NCBI GenBank assembly: GCA_963724805.1
Contig: CAVRWA010000011.1
Location: forward strand, 806,001-870,000
Length of the DNA stretch: 64,000 nucleotides
Reading direction: 5' to 3'
Source: CAVQZA01 sp963724805
GTDB lineage: Bacteria > Actinomycetota > Thermoleophilia > Gaiellales > Gaiellaceae
Part shown: in pieces, positions 16,151 to 24,469 of the stretch
Layout of the letters: every line of letters begins with the position of its first letter
How positions within the stretch are numbered: the stretch's first letter is position 1
Made by a program: the position numbers and the translations under genes
Notes under the pieces: model-generated
The model's database searches: none
Told to the model about the DNA's origin: nothing
What the model saw: only the letters and a program-made list of their open reading frames with translations

Positions 16151-16615
16151 GTGCGACGGATATTGGTGACCGGCATGTCGGGGACAGGGAAGTCGACGGT
16201 GCTCGCCGAGCTCGCCGAGCGCGGCTTCCACGTCGTCGACACCGACGAGCCTGGCTGGAAGGTGTGGCGCGCCGGTGAGTGGGTCTGGCGTGAGGATCGG
16301 ATGTCCGATCTACTGGCGGTCGACGCGCGAACGCTCTACGTCTCGGGCCGCGTGTCGAACCAGGGACGCTTCTACGACCGGTTCGACGCCGTTGTGCTTC
16401 TGAGCGCGCCGGCGGAGGTGATCGTCAGCCGGATCGAGTCGCGGACCACCAACAGCTACGGCAAGAGGCCGGGCGAACGCGAGGCCATCCTGCGTGACCT
16501 CGCCTCGGTGGAGCCGCGGCTGCGGGCGACCTGCACTCACGAACTCGACGCGACGCACCCCATCGGCCAGATCGTTGAGACGCTGATCGCCATCGGCTGG
16601 ACCGACGACGCCTGA
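16151..16615 (+). CDS. P-loop nucleotide/small-molecule kinase-like ATPase
   Basis: It has 154 residues. Walker A is GMSGTGKST at residues 8-16, followed by HVVDTDEPGW, the segment where adenylate- and shikimate-type kinases bind their acceptor, and RIESRTTNSYGKRPGER, a lid-like basic region near 97-113. It resembles the AAA_18/dephospho-CoA kinase-like group; substrate unknown. Start GTG 16151 follows -10 TACCGT by six bases. Confidence 0.75.
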   Translation: MRRILVTGMSGTGKSTVLAELAERGFHVVDTDEPGWKVWRAGEWVWREDRMSDLLAVDARTLYVSGRVSNQGRFYDRFDAVVLLSAPAEVIVSRIESRTTNSYGKRPGEREAILRDLASVEPRLRATCTHELDATHPIGQIVETLIAIGWTDDA

Positions 16616-16665
16616 GGCGATCGAGGAGTGCGGGCTCGCCTGGGCGAGCGTGCTCTCGCCCGACG

Positions 16666-16989
16666 CTAGGCGTCGCGTTGTTCGAGCAGCCGCAGCCGGT
16701 GCTCGAGCTGGGCGACGCGTAGCTCGAGCTCCTCGTAGTCGGCGCGGAGAACGAGCCCGAGCTCGGAGAACACCCCTTGCAGCGACTCGCCCGCGCGCTC
16801 GCCCAGGCGCACCGCGTCACCGCGCCAGCGGGCCCCCAGGTCGCTCACGAGCGCCCGGGCCTCGTCGCGGCGCAGGCCGCCCTTCTCGGCGAGCGCGTCG
16901 GCGAGCTCGTCCGCGCGCTCCGCGGTTAGTGCAACCGCACCGAGCGCTGCCAGGAAGAGCTTCTCGGGAGCTCTGTCGGACTCCATCAC
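16666..16989 (-). CDS. Phasin-like / polyhydroxyalkanoate regulator-like helical protein
   Basis: It has 107 residues, nearly all helical. FLAALGAVALTAERADELADAL (residues 12-33, start of the helix) and KGGLRRDEARALV are like the small PhaI/phasin-superfamily proteins common in Gram-positive bacteria. The C-terminal 35 residues (DYEELELRVAQLEHRLRLLEQ) form a clear coiled coil. It precedes secDF with a 72-base gap that contains a dispersed repeat. Function not demonstrated. Confidence 0.6.
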   Translation of the reverse strand: MMESDRAPEKLFLAALGAVALTAERADELADALAEKGGLRRDEARALVSDLGARWRGDAVRLGERAGESLQGVFSELGLVLRADYEELELRVAQLEHRLRLLEQRDA

Positions 16990-17022
16990 AGTGCTCTCGC
17001 GTTCCCGGGGCGCCGACGGGCT

Positions 17023-17059
17023 GTGCCCGGCGGGAGCCGCCGCCGGCCCGGGGCGCTAG
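17023..17059 (+). repeat. Dispersed GC-rich element, copy 1
   Basis: A 37-base element in the gap before the secDF stop. 31 of its 37 bases match the minus-strand sequence at 52753-52789; the central part CGGGAGCCG.CGCCG also occurs at 63128-63144. Confidence 0.55.
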
Positions 17060-17061
17060 CT

Positions 17062-19770
17062 TCAGCGCGCTCGGCCATGAGGCCTGGACTTGCGTCGCTG
17101 CTGCCGCTTCGCACGCTTCGAGTCGGGGCTCGGATCGGCCGCGGCGGCGGTCGGGGCCTCGACGGGCTCGTCCTCCGCCACGATCATCTCGGCCTCCGCC
17201 TCCTCGACGAGCTCCTCGCGCGCCGCCACCGTCTCCGGCATCCCCTGGCTCTTCAGCCGGGCGTAGTCGGGCTCGCGCTCCTTCCAGGTCGTCAGGAGCG
17301 GCGCGGCGATGAAGATCGAGGAGTAGGCGCCGGAGGTGATTCCGATCAGGAGCGCGAAGGCGAAGTCCTTCAGCGTCGCGCCGCCGAAGAGGAGGAGCGA
17401 GGCGATCGGCAGCAGCGTGATGAAGGTCGTCGCCAGCGAGCGCCTGATCGTCTCCCAGAGCGAGATGTTCGCGATCGCGGCGAACGACGAGCGGCGCATC
17501 ACTCCCGCGTTCTCGCGAATCCGGTCGAAGATGATGATCGTGTCGTAGATCGAGTAGCCGAGCACGGTCAGCACGGCGGCGACGGTCGCCGTCGAGACCT
17601 GGAAGCCGGTCAGCGCGTAGATCCCGACCGTGATGATGATGTCGTGCAGCAGGGCCAGGATCACCGGGATCGCGTACTTGAGATCGAACCGGATCGTGAT
17701 GTAGAGGATGATCAGGAGCAGCGAGACGATCACGGCGATGATCGCGAGGCGCGCGATTTGCCTGCCGAAGCTGGACGAGACCGTGGTCGCGCCCTGCGCC
17801 GTCGCCGCCACGCCCGTTGCGAGGTTGGCCTGGAGCTGGGTCAGCTGCGGCCCGGTCAGCGCCTCGGTTCGGATCTGGAAGCCCTTGAAGCCCCCGCCGC
17901 TCGAGCCGCCCCTGCCCTGGATCACCGCGTCGGGGTAGCCGAGCTTCGACGTGACACCGCGCACCTTCGTGATCGAGGTCGGCTGCTCGGTCTTGAACGT
18001 GACCTGCGTGCCGCCCTTGAAGTCGATCCCGAGGTTGAGTCCCCTCACGCCGAGGGCCACGATCGAGATCGCGACCACGGTCCCCGAGATCGCGAACCAT
18101 GTGCGGCGCCGCTTCATGAAGTCGATCTGGAGCCACTTCCCGACCTGCGCGCCCTGCGCGCCCATCAGGCGCGGGTTGTCGAACCAGCGGAAGCCCGCGA
18201 GCAGGCCGAGCATCGCGCGCGTGGCGAACACGGCCGTCAGCAGCGAGATCACGGTGCCGATCAGCAGCATCAGCGCGAAGCCCTTCACACCCGCGGTCGC
18301 GACCGCGAACAGGACGAGCGCCGTGATGCAGGTGACGACGTTCGCGTCGAGGATCGTGTGGAAGCCCTTCGCGTACCCGGTCGCAATCCCCGCGCGGACA
18401 GACTTACCCGCGCGCACCTCTTCCTTGATCCGTTCGAAGACCACGACGTTCGCGTCCGCGGCGACGCCGATCGTGAGGATCATGCCGGCGAAGCCCGGCA
18501 GCGTCAGCGTCACGTTGAGGAGCAGGATCGCGGCGTAGAGGAAGGCGACGTAGATCCCGAGCCCGATCACGGCGACGAGGCCGAGGAAGCGGTAGAGCAC
18601 GAGCAGGAAGAGCGCGACGAGCAGCAGCCCGATCAGGGCCGCCTTCATTGCCTGGTTCAGCGAGTCCTTGCCGAGCGTCGCCGAGACGTCGGTGCGCTCG
18701 ATCTGGACGAAGTTGACCGGCAGCGCGCCCGTCTGCAGCACGAGCGCGATGTTCTTCGCCTCGCCGATCGAGCCGATCCCGGTGATCTGCGCGCTCGTGC
18801 CCGCGATCCCGTCCGGGTACTGGCTGAAGTCGATCTGCGGGTACGACTGGATCTGGCCGTCGAGGACGATCGCGAAGTGCTGCGGCACCTTCGTCCCGAC
18901 CAGGCTCGAGCGGAGGCGGCCGCGCTGGGCCTCGATCCTGGTGATCTTGTGGAACAGCTTGCCGCCCTTGCCGGTGAACTGCATCAGCACGACCGGCTGG
19001 CCCGTGGTCGGGTCGAAGTCGGCCTGGGTGCCCGAGAGCTTCAGGTCGCTGCCCGTCATCTCCGGGACGAACGGCGGGTTGTACTTGAAGAGGTAGTACG
19101 AGGTGGTGGTGGGCGTGGTGGCGACGCCCGGGCAGGCGACCGCCGGCGGGCCGCACGTGATCACCGTCGTCTTGGTCGGGACGGCGAGGAGGGAGTAGCC
19201 CTTGGGCAGCTTGCCGCCGTAGCGCTTGAGGGCCTGCTCCTTCGTGTCGACCGGGCCGACGACCTGCTTGTGCAGGCGGTTGAAGACGTAGTACCCGTCG
19301 GGGTTCTTGCCGACCGTCGACTGGACCCGCGAGAGGAGCGCGTAGAGGCTCGACGTGGCGACCGGGAAGCCCTGGGCATCGATCGACGGCGTGACGAGGT
19401 CGGCCTCGAGGTCGTAGAACTGGAGCTGGGCGGTCTTGCCGATGATCGCGGCGGCCGCCTGCGGGTCCCTCACGCCGGCGAGCTGGATCACGATCTGGTT
19501 CGAGCCCTGCTTGCGGATCTCCGGCTCGCTCACGCCGAGCTTGTCGATGCGGTTTCGCATGATCCCGATCGAGCGGTCGACGTCGCTCGACGTGAGCTGC
19601 TTGCCCTTCGGCGGCACCGCCTTCAGCACGACCTCGAGGCCGCCCTGGAGGTCGAGGCCGAGGCGCGGCTTCTTGTGGACCGGGCTTCCGGGGATCGCGA
19701 GGAGCGCCACCCCGACGAGTGCCGCGAGGATCAGGCCGAGCAGGATGAGGTAGGAGCGCCGGTCGTTCAT
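17062..19770 (-). CDS. secDF: Protein translocase subunit SecDF (fused)
   Basis: Membrane protein using the proton gradient to complete Sec-dependent export. It has 902 residues with SecD and SecF in one chain. SecD half: first membrane segment at 7-25, LGLDLQGGLEVV near 36, the P1 domain, ALPVNFVQIERTDVSATLG near 350 and ADANVVVFERIKEE near 440. SecF half begins near 540 (LQIDFMKRRRTWF), with LGIDFKGGTQVTF near 575 and YDTIIIFDRIRENAG near 755. The C-terminus is acidic then Arg/Lys-rich. Fusion is known in Bacillus and some actinobacteria; most keep separate genes. Confidence 0.95.
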   Translation of the reverse strand: MNDRRSYLILLGLILAALVGVALLAIPGSPVHKKPRLGLDLQGGLEVVLKAVPPKGKQLTSSDVDRSIGIMRNRIDKLGVSEPEIRKQGSNQIVIQLAGVRDPQAAAAIIGKTAQLQFYDLEADLVTPSIDAQGFPVATSSLYALLSRVQSTVGKNPDGYYVFNRLHKQVVGPVDTKEQALKRYGGKLPKGYSLLAVPTKTTVITCGPPAVACPGVATTPTTTSYYLFKYNPPFVPEMTGSDLKLSGTQADFDPTTGQPVVLMQFTGKGGKLFHKITRIEAQRGRLRSSLVGTKVPQHFAIVLDGQIQSYPQIDFSQYPDGIAGTSAQITGIGSIGEAKNIALVLQTGALPVNFVQIERTDVSATLGKDSLNQAMKAALIGLLLVALFLLVLYRFLGLVAVIGLGIYVAFLYAAILLLNVTLTLPGFAGMILTIGVAADANVVVFERIKEEVRAGKSVRAGIATGYAKGFHTILDANVVTCITALVLFAVATAGVKGFALMLLIGTVISLLTAVFATRAMLGLLAGFRWFDNPRLMGAQGAQVGKWLQIDFMKRRRTWFAISGTVVAISIVALGVRGLNLGIDFKGGTQVTFKTEQPTSITKVRGVTSKLGYPDAVIQGRGGSSGGGFKGFQIRTEALTGPQLTQLQANLATGVAATAQGATTVSSSFGRQIARLAIIAVIVSLLLIILYITIRFDLKYAIPVILALLHDIIITVGIYALTGFQVSTATVAAVLTVLGYSIYDTIIIFDRIRENAGVMRRSSFAAIANISLWETIRRSLATTFITLLPIASLLLFGGATLKDFAFALLIGITSGAYSSIFIAAPLLTTWKEREPDYARLKSQGMPETVAAREELVEEAEAEMIVAEDEPVEAPTAAAADPSPDSKRAKRQQRRKSRPHGRAR

Positions 19771-19793
19771 CTGGGGTGAAAAGCGCCGGAAGC

Positions 19794-20171
19794 TTAGCTA
19801 CGCGGTTCCGGCGCTGCCTCGGCATCCGTCGCGTCGGCGGCGGGTTCCTCGGCCTCCGGCTCGGCGGCCTCTTCCTCGCCCGGCTCGAGCGCCTCGGGCT
19901 CCTCTTCCTCCTCCACCTCGGGCGGGATCACGGCGCCGATCGCGCGCCGCGCGACCTTGACCACGACGCCGTCGGCGATCTCGAGCTTGATCGCCTCGCC
20001 GTCGGCCTCGACCACCGTGCCGTAGATGCCGGCGGCCGTGAGAACCTCGGCGCCGGGCTCGATCTGGTTGAGCATCTCGCGCTGCAGCTGCTGGCGCCGC
20101 TTCTGGGGCCGGATGAAGGCGACCCAGATCACGCCCATGGCCAGAATGAGAATCAGTAGGGTCGGGCTCAA
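19794..20171 (-). CDS. yajC: Preprotein translocase subunit YajC
   Basis: It has 125 residues. One N-terminal membrane segment (TLLILILAMGVIWVAFI) is followed by the YajC core RPQKRRQQLQREMLNQIEPGAEVLTAAGIYGTV, then a long Glu/Ala/Pro-rich tail (about residues 85-125), unusual in length. YajC binds SecDF, and the gene sits 23 bases before secDF. Its start overlaps the tgt stop by four bases, the common queA-tgt-yajC-secD order. Confidence 0.93.
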   Translation of the reverse strand: MSPTLLILILAMGVIWVAFIRPQKRRQQLQREMLNQIEPGAEVLTAAGIYGTVVEADGEAIKLEIADGVVVKVARRAIGAVIPPEVEEEEEPEALEPGEEEAAEPEAEEPAADATDAEAAPEPRS

Positions 20172-21292
20172 ACGTCCTCCTCGGGCGCCTGGGCGAGTCG
20201 CGCGAGCGCCTCGGCGACGTAAGCCGAGAGGGCGCCCCGCTCGATCGCCGTCCGCGCCCCCGCGGTCAGATCCAACAGGAAGCGCAGATTATGCACGCTC
20301 AGGAGCCGCAGGCCGAGCAGCTCCTGCTGGTTGATCAGGTGACGGACGTACGCGCGGGAGAAGCGCGTGCACGCCGAGCATGCGCAACTCTCGTCCAGCG
20401 GGCGCGGGTCGCGGGCGAAGCGCTGGTTGCGGAGGTTGAGCCGACCCTCCCAGGTCAGCGCCGAGCCGGTGCGCGCCGTCCTCGTCGGCAGCACGCAGTC
20501 GAACATGTCGACCCCGGCCGCGATCACGCGCAGGATCCCCTCCGGATCGCCGATCCCCATGAAGTAGCGCGGCCCGTCCGCCGGGAGGAGCGGCGCCGAC
20601 CAGGAAACCGCTTCGAACATCTCGTCCCGGTCCTCCCCCACGCTGAGGCCGCCGAGCGCAACGCCGTCGAACCCGAGCGAGGCGATCTCCTCGATCGAGC
20701 GCCGCCGCAGCTCGGGGTCCGCGGCGCCCTGGGTGATCCCGAAGCGGAGCTGCCCCTCGCCGCGTGGCTCGTCGCGCTGGCGGCGGGCCCAGAGGGTCGT
20801 CCGGCGCACTGCCTCCTCCAGCTCGACGCGGGTCACGCCGGCGGGCGGGCAGATGTCGAGGCACATCGCGATGTCCGAGCCGAGCGCGCGCTGGATCGCG
20901 GCGGCGAGCTCCGGAGTGAAACGCTCCGGGCTCCCGTCGTATACGGAGCGGAAGGTGACGCCGTCGTCGTCGGCCTCGAGCAGCGTGTCGCGCAGCGAGA
21001 AGACCTGGAAGCCGCCGGAGTCGGTGAGGATCGGCCCGTCCCAGCCCATGAAGCGGTGCAGCCCGCCCAGCTCGGCGATGAGGTCCTCTCCCGGGCGGAA
21101 GTGGAGGTGGTAGGCGTTGCCGAGCACGATCGAGGCGCCGACGGCGCGCAGCTCGTCGGGGTCGAGCGTCTTCACCGTCGCCTTCGTCCCTACGGGCATG
21201 AACGCGGGCGTCCGCACGTCGCCGTGCGCGGTGCGCAGGACTCCGGCGCGCGCGGCGCCGTCCGTCGCGGTCACGGTGAACGTGTCGCTCAT
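20168..21292 (-). CDS. tgt: tRNA-guanine transglycosylase
   Basis: Exchanges G34 of GUN-anticodon tRNAs for preQ1 in queuosine synthesis. It has 374 residues. ILTDSGGFQVFSL near residue 89 holds the catalytic-side Asp, GGLSVGEDRDEM near 218 the preQ1 pocket, and C-A-C-S-A-C...H (CACSACTRFSRAYVRHL, near 303) the zinc site. Joined to queA and yajC by 4-base overlaps. With queA here and queG at 37349, three late queuosine genes lie in the window. Confidence 0.96.
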   Translation of the reverse strand: MSDTFTVTATDGAARAGVLRTAHGDVRTPAFMPVGTKATVKTLDPDELRAVGASIVLGNAYHLHFRPGEDLIAELGGLHRFMGWDGPILTDSGGFQVFSLRDTLLEADDDGVTFRSVYDGSPERFTPELAAAIQRALGSDIAMCLDICPPAGVTRVELEEAVRRTTLWARRQRDEPRGEGQLRFGITQGAADPELRRRSIEEIASLGFDGVALGGLSVGEDRDEMFEAVSWSAPLLPADGPRYFMGIGDPEGILRVIAAGVDMFDCVLPTRTARTGSALTWEGRLNLRNQRFARDPRPLDESCACSACTRFSRAYVRHLINQQELLGLRLLSVHNLRFLLDLTAGARTAIERGALSAYVAEALARLAQAPEEDV

Positions 21293-22212
21293 AGGATCAG
21301 CATCGCATCGCCGAAGGAGTAGAAGCGGTAGCGCTCCTCGACCGCGACGCGGTAGAGGCGGCGCGTCTCCTCCACCCCTGCGAAGGCCATCACCAGCGCG
21401 AGGAGGGTCGAGCGCGGCAGGTGGAAGTTAGTCACGAGCGCGTCGACGCGGCGGAACTCGAACCCCGGGGTGATGAAGAGGTCGGTACGACCCTCCAGCG
21501 ATGCGCCTCTCGCCAGAGTCTCCAGGACCCGCGTGGTGGTGGTGCCGACGGCCAGCACGCGCGGCGCCGCCGCGATCCGCGGCCACGCGGGCGCCGAATA
21601 GCGCTCGCCGTGGAGCACGTGCTCCTCTAGATCGTCCACGGCCAGCGGGCGGAAGGTGTCGAGCCCGACGTGGAGCGTCACACGCTCGACCTCGAGCCGG
21701 GCCAGCAGCTCGGGCGTGAAGTGCAGCCCGGCGGTCGGCGCCGCCGCCGAGCCTGCCTCGTCCGCGTAGACCGTCTGGTAGCGCGCGGGGTCGGCGAGCG
21801 GCTCGGTGATGTACGGCGGCAGCGGCGTCTCCCCCGCCGGCTCGCCGGTGAGTCGTAGTCGCCAGCGGCCCTCTCCGAGGTACTCGATCAGCTCGACCGG
21901 CCCGTACCTGCGTCCCGGTCGGAGCCGGCGGGTCGGCCGCGCGAGCCCCTCCCACAGGTCGACGCCGAGCTGCTCGACGAGCAGCACCTCGCCACGCGGC
22001 TGTTCGATCCGGATCCGCGCCGACACGACGCGCGTGTCGTTCACGACGACGAGAGCTCCGCCGACCTCATCCGGCAGGTCGGCGAAGGTGCGGTGGCGGA
22101 CCGCGCCCGTCGCACGCTCGTATACGAGCAGGCGCGAGGCATCACGCCGGGCGGCCGGGTGCTGCGCGATCAGCTCCGCCGGCAGGTCGTAGTCGAGCTC
22201 GGTGGCTTTCAT
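21289..22212 (-). CDS. queA: S-adenosylmethionine:tRNA ribosyltransferase-isomerase QueA
   Basis: Builds epoxyqueuosine on tRNA by transferring ribose from SAM. It has 307 residues, slightly shorter than the usual 340. LDYDLPAELIAQHPAARRDASRLL at the start (family signature, residues 6-29 partly quoted), GLHFTPELL near 165, and LHVGLDTFRPL near 183 are diagnostic. First gene of queA-tgt-yajC-secDF. A TAACGT element lies nine bases before the ATG. Confidence 0.95.
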   Translation of the reverse strand: MKATELDYDLPAELIAQHPAARRDASRLLVYERATGAVRHRTFADLPDEVGGALVVVNDTRVVSARIRIEQPRGEVLLVEQLGVDLWEGLARPTRRLRPGRRYGPVELIEYLGEGRWRLRLTGEPAGETPLPPYITEPLADPARYQTVYADEAGSAAAPTAGLHFTPELLARLEVERVTLHVGLDTFRPLAVDDLEEHVLHGERYSAPAWPRIAAAPRVLAVGTTTTRVLETLARGASLEGRTDLFITPGFEFRRVDALVTNFHLPRSTLLALVMAFAGVEETRRLYRVAVEERYRFYSFGDAMLIL

Positions 22213-22239
22213 CCGGCGCGCACGTTACCCTTGCACTCT

Positions 22240-22701
22240 GTGGAAGAAGACGCGATCGATCGCGTGCGAGAGCGACTACAAGCTGCGGCAGAGGGCCGCG
22301 CCGACCCCGGCGCGGTCGAGGCCGCGCTCGAGCGGGCGCGCGACCAGATCGAGGGCCTGGCCCAGACCGCTGCCGAGCTCTCCGCCTCGCTCCCGGCGCA
22401 GGTCGGCGAGTCCGTCCAGGAGGGGCTCCGCCAGGAAGTGATCCCCGTCGCCCGCAACCTCGCCGAGGTGCGCGGCCTCCTGAACCAGACGATCCGCCGC
22501 CTCGAGCGGCTCGAAGGCGACATGCTCGCCGAGCGGCACGCGCGCGTCGACGACCTCGCCCTCCTCGTCGACCTGATCGCCTCCGGCTGGAAGGGCGTCG
22601 ACGAGCGCCTCGCCCGGATCGAGCGCGGGCTCGAAAACCGGAGCGGCGCGATCGTCTATCGCATGGAAGAGCGCCGCGCCGGCGGCGACCCGCCCGCCTG
22701 A
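22240..22701 (+). CDS. Helical coiled-coil protein, unknown function
   Basis: It has 153 residues, soluble and almost entirely alpha-helical: long amphipathic helices around residues 5-60 (RVRERLQAAAEGRADPGAVE), 65-95 and 100-135 (LERLEGDMLAERHARVDDLALL). No enzyme motif. Start GTG 22240 follows -10 TACCCT (22226-22231) by eight bases. It is divergent from queA and its end overlaps the convergent flippase-like gene by 46 bases. Confidence 0.6.
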   Translation: MEEDAIDRVRERLQAAAEGRADPGAVEAALERARDQIEGLAQTAAELSASLPAQVGESVQEGLRQEVIPVARNLAEVRGLLNQTIRRLERLEGDMLAERHARVDDLALLVDLIASGWKGVDERLARIERGLENRSGAIVYRMEERRAGGDPPA

Positions 22702-23537
22702 CGGCGTTCGAGCCTGTCCTCGATCCCGAGCGCCACTAGCCCGACCACGACGGCGAACCAGAGCGTCGCCAGTCGGATCAGGACCGTGACCGCGGCAGCG
22801 TCGGGCTTCGAGACGCCGCCGAGCCGGTGGAAGAGCCCGATCATGCTCGCCTCGGCGACGCCGAGACCGCCGGGGACGAACGAGAGAGCGCCGGCGAGCG
22901 TCGAGACGCAGAAGACAACCGTCGTGTCGGCGAGTGAGACGTCGAGCCCGAGCCCTTTGACGCAGACCCAGGCCGCGAGGCACTCGAAGAACCAGGACAC
23001 CGCGGCGACGAGGCTCATCGAGACGAGCAAGCGCGCGCCGAGCAGCTCCGCGCTCGCCGTGCGTGCGTGCGCCAGCCTCGCGAAGCGGTCGAGCAGGCGC
23101 GTCCGGGCGAGCAGCGCGACCGCGACTCCGAGCGAGAGCGTCACGACGACGAGAGGGAGGCTCCCGGCCGCGCCGAGGCCGACGAGCAGGGTCAGCAGCG
23201 CGATCCCGAGGGCGTCGGTCACCCGTTCCGCGAGCACGATCGGCGCCGAACGGGCCACAGGCACGCCGTACGAGCGGCGCAGGAGCCCCGACTTCAGCAA
23301 CTCGCCGAGCTTCGCCGGGGTGATCGTCCCGGTCAGCCCTGCGAGGAAGATCGTGAAGCTGCGCCCCGCGGGCACCTCGATCCGGAGCCGGTGGAGGTAG
23401 ATCTGCCATCGGCCGAACCGGACGAGGTAGTTGAGCGACGTGAGCGCGAGCGCGAGGGGGAACCAGGCCCAGTCGAACTGCGCCAGCGCGTCGATCAGCG
23501 CGTCGAAGCTCGCGTAGAGCCCGAGCCCGAGCAGCAC
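22656..23537 (-). CDS. Membrane flippase-like protein (UPF0104 / LPG synthase transmembrane family)
   Basis: It has 293 residues and seven or eight membrane segments. FTIFLAGLTGTITPAKLGELLKS near residue 60 and the LSFVPGGLGVAEASMIG loop near 225 are the family signatures. GTG 23537 is the first acceptable start, but hydrophobic codons continue upstream to the ubiA stop, so the true first membrane segment may begin earlier with a non-standard codon. It follows a prenyltransferase of the decaprenyl-phosphoarabinose route, so a lipid-linked sugar is a reasonable substrate guess. Confidence 0.8.
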   Translation of the reverse strand: MLLGLGLYASFDALIDALAQFDWAWFPLALALTSLNYLVRFGRWQIYLHRLRIEVPAGRSFTIFLAGLTGTITPAKLGELLKSGLLRRSYGVPVARSAPIVLAERVTDALGIALLTLLVGLGAAGSLPLVVVTLSLGVAVALLARTRLLDRFARLAHARTASAELLGARLLVSMSLVAAVSWFFECLAAWVCVKGLGLDVSLADTTVVFCVSTLAGALSFVPGGLGVAEASMIGLFHRLGGVSKPDAAAVTVLIRLATLWFAVVVGLVALGIEDRLERRQAGGSPPARRSSMR

Positions 23538-23575
23538 GAGCGCGGCGAGCCCCGCGACCAGGAGGAGCGAGCGTT

Positions 23576-24457
23576 TCAGGAGTTGATGAGGAGAAGGGCC
23601 GAGGCGAGCGCCCAGAGCGCGACGCAGATGAGGATCGGCCGGTCGGAGAGCAGCACGTGGTCGGGCTCCTCGCCCGCGTCCTCGCGATGGATCAGGAGCA
23701 GGTAGCGGAAGACGCCGAAGAGCACGAACGGGATCGTCGCCATCATGCGATCGCCTGACCGGGCGGTGAAGGTGTACAGCGCGTAGGCGATCACGGTGGA
23801 GGCGGCGACGATCGTGACGAGCTGGTCGACCAACGCCAGCGAGTAGCCCTCGAGCACCGGCCGCCCGGGTGTCCGCTCGGCACCGACCAGCACGAGCTCG
23901 CCGCGTCGCTTCGCGAGCGCGAGGAAGAGGGCGAGCGTCCCGGTGCAGAGCAGGAGCCAGGGCGAGATGGGCACGTGCACTGCGACGGCCCCCGCGACAG
24001 CCCGCACGACGAAGAGCCCGGCGATCGCCATCACGTCGATCAGCACGACGTGCTTGAGCCCGAGCGAGTACGCGAGCTGCAGCGCAATGAATGCGCAGAG
24101 GACGACCACCGACCAGCGCCCGAGCACGGCCGCGAGCGCGAAGGCGGCCACCGCGAGGATCACGGCGGCGGCGAGCGCCGCCCGCGGCGTCACGAGGCCG
24201 CTCGCCACGGGCCGATGGCGCTTGATGGGATGGAGCCGGTCGTGCTCGGCGTCGCGCACGTCGTTGAGGAGGTAGGCCGCCGACGATGCGGCGCAGTACA
24301 CGACGAACGCGGCGGACGCCTCGAGCAGGCGATGCGGGTCACGGAGCTCGCCGGCGAAGATGATCCCGGCGAAGACGAGGAGGTTCTTTATCCACTGCCG
24401 TGGCCGCAGGGCGGCGAGCCACACCGACGGTCGGGTCGTAACGGCGGTGGTTGCCAC
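23576..24457 (-). CDS. Decaprenyl-phosphate phosphoribosyltransferase-like UbiA prenyltransferase
   Basis: It has 293 residues and nine membrane segments. RPRQWIKNLLVFAG near residue 18 and NDVRDAEHDRLHPIKRHRP near 65 (first Asp-rich motif, NDxxDxxxDRxHPxK) match Rv3806c-type enzymes, which join phosphoribose pyrophosphate to decaprenyl phosphate as the first step to decaprenylphosphoryl arabinose. The second Asp-rich region is weaker. Start GTG 24457 has -10 TAGCCT six bases upstream, inside the end of the kinase gene. Confidence 0.85.
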   Translation of the reverse strand: MATTAVTTRPSVWLAALRPRQWIKNLLVFAGIIFAGELRDPHRLLEASAAFVVYCAASSAAYLLNDVRDAEHDRLHPIKRHRPVASGLVTPRAALAAAVILAVAAFALAAVLGRWSVVVLCAFIALQLAYSLGLKHVVLIDVMAIAGLFVVRAVAGAVAVHVPISPWLLLCTGTLALFLALAKRRGELVLVGAERTPGRPVLEGYSLALVDQLVTIVAASTVIAYALYTFTARSGDRMMATIPFVLFGVFRYLLLIHREDAGEEPDHVLLSDRPILICVALWALASALLLINS

Positions 24458-24463
24458 GACGAA

Positions 24464-24469
24464 AGGCTA
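24464..24469 (-). promoter_or_regulatory. -10 element, leaderless start of the prenyltransferase gene
   Basis: TAGCCT, then TTCGTC, then GTG: a six-base gap. It overlaps the stop codon of the upstream histidine kinase. Confidence 0.5.

Noticed and set aside
17023..19779. 918-codon open frame antisense to secDF
   Set aside because: Same cause; the minus strand gives an unmistakable SecDF protein.
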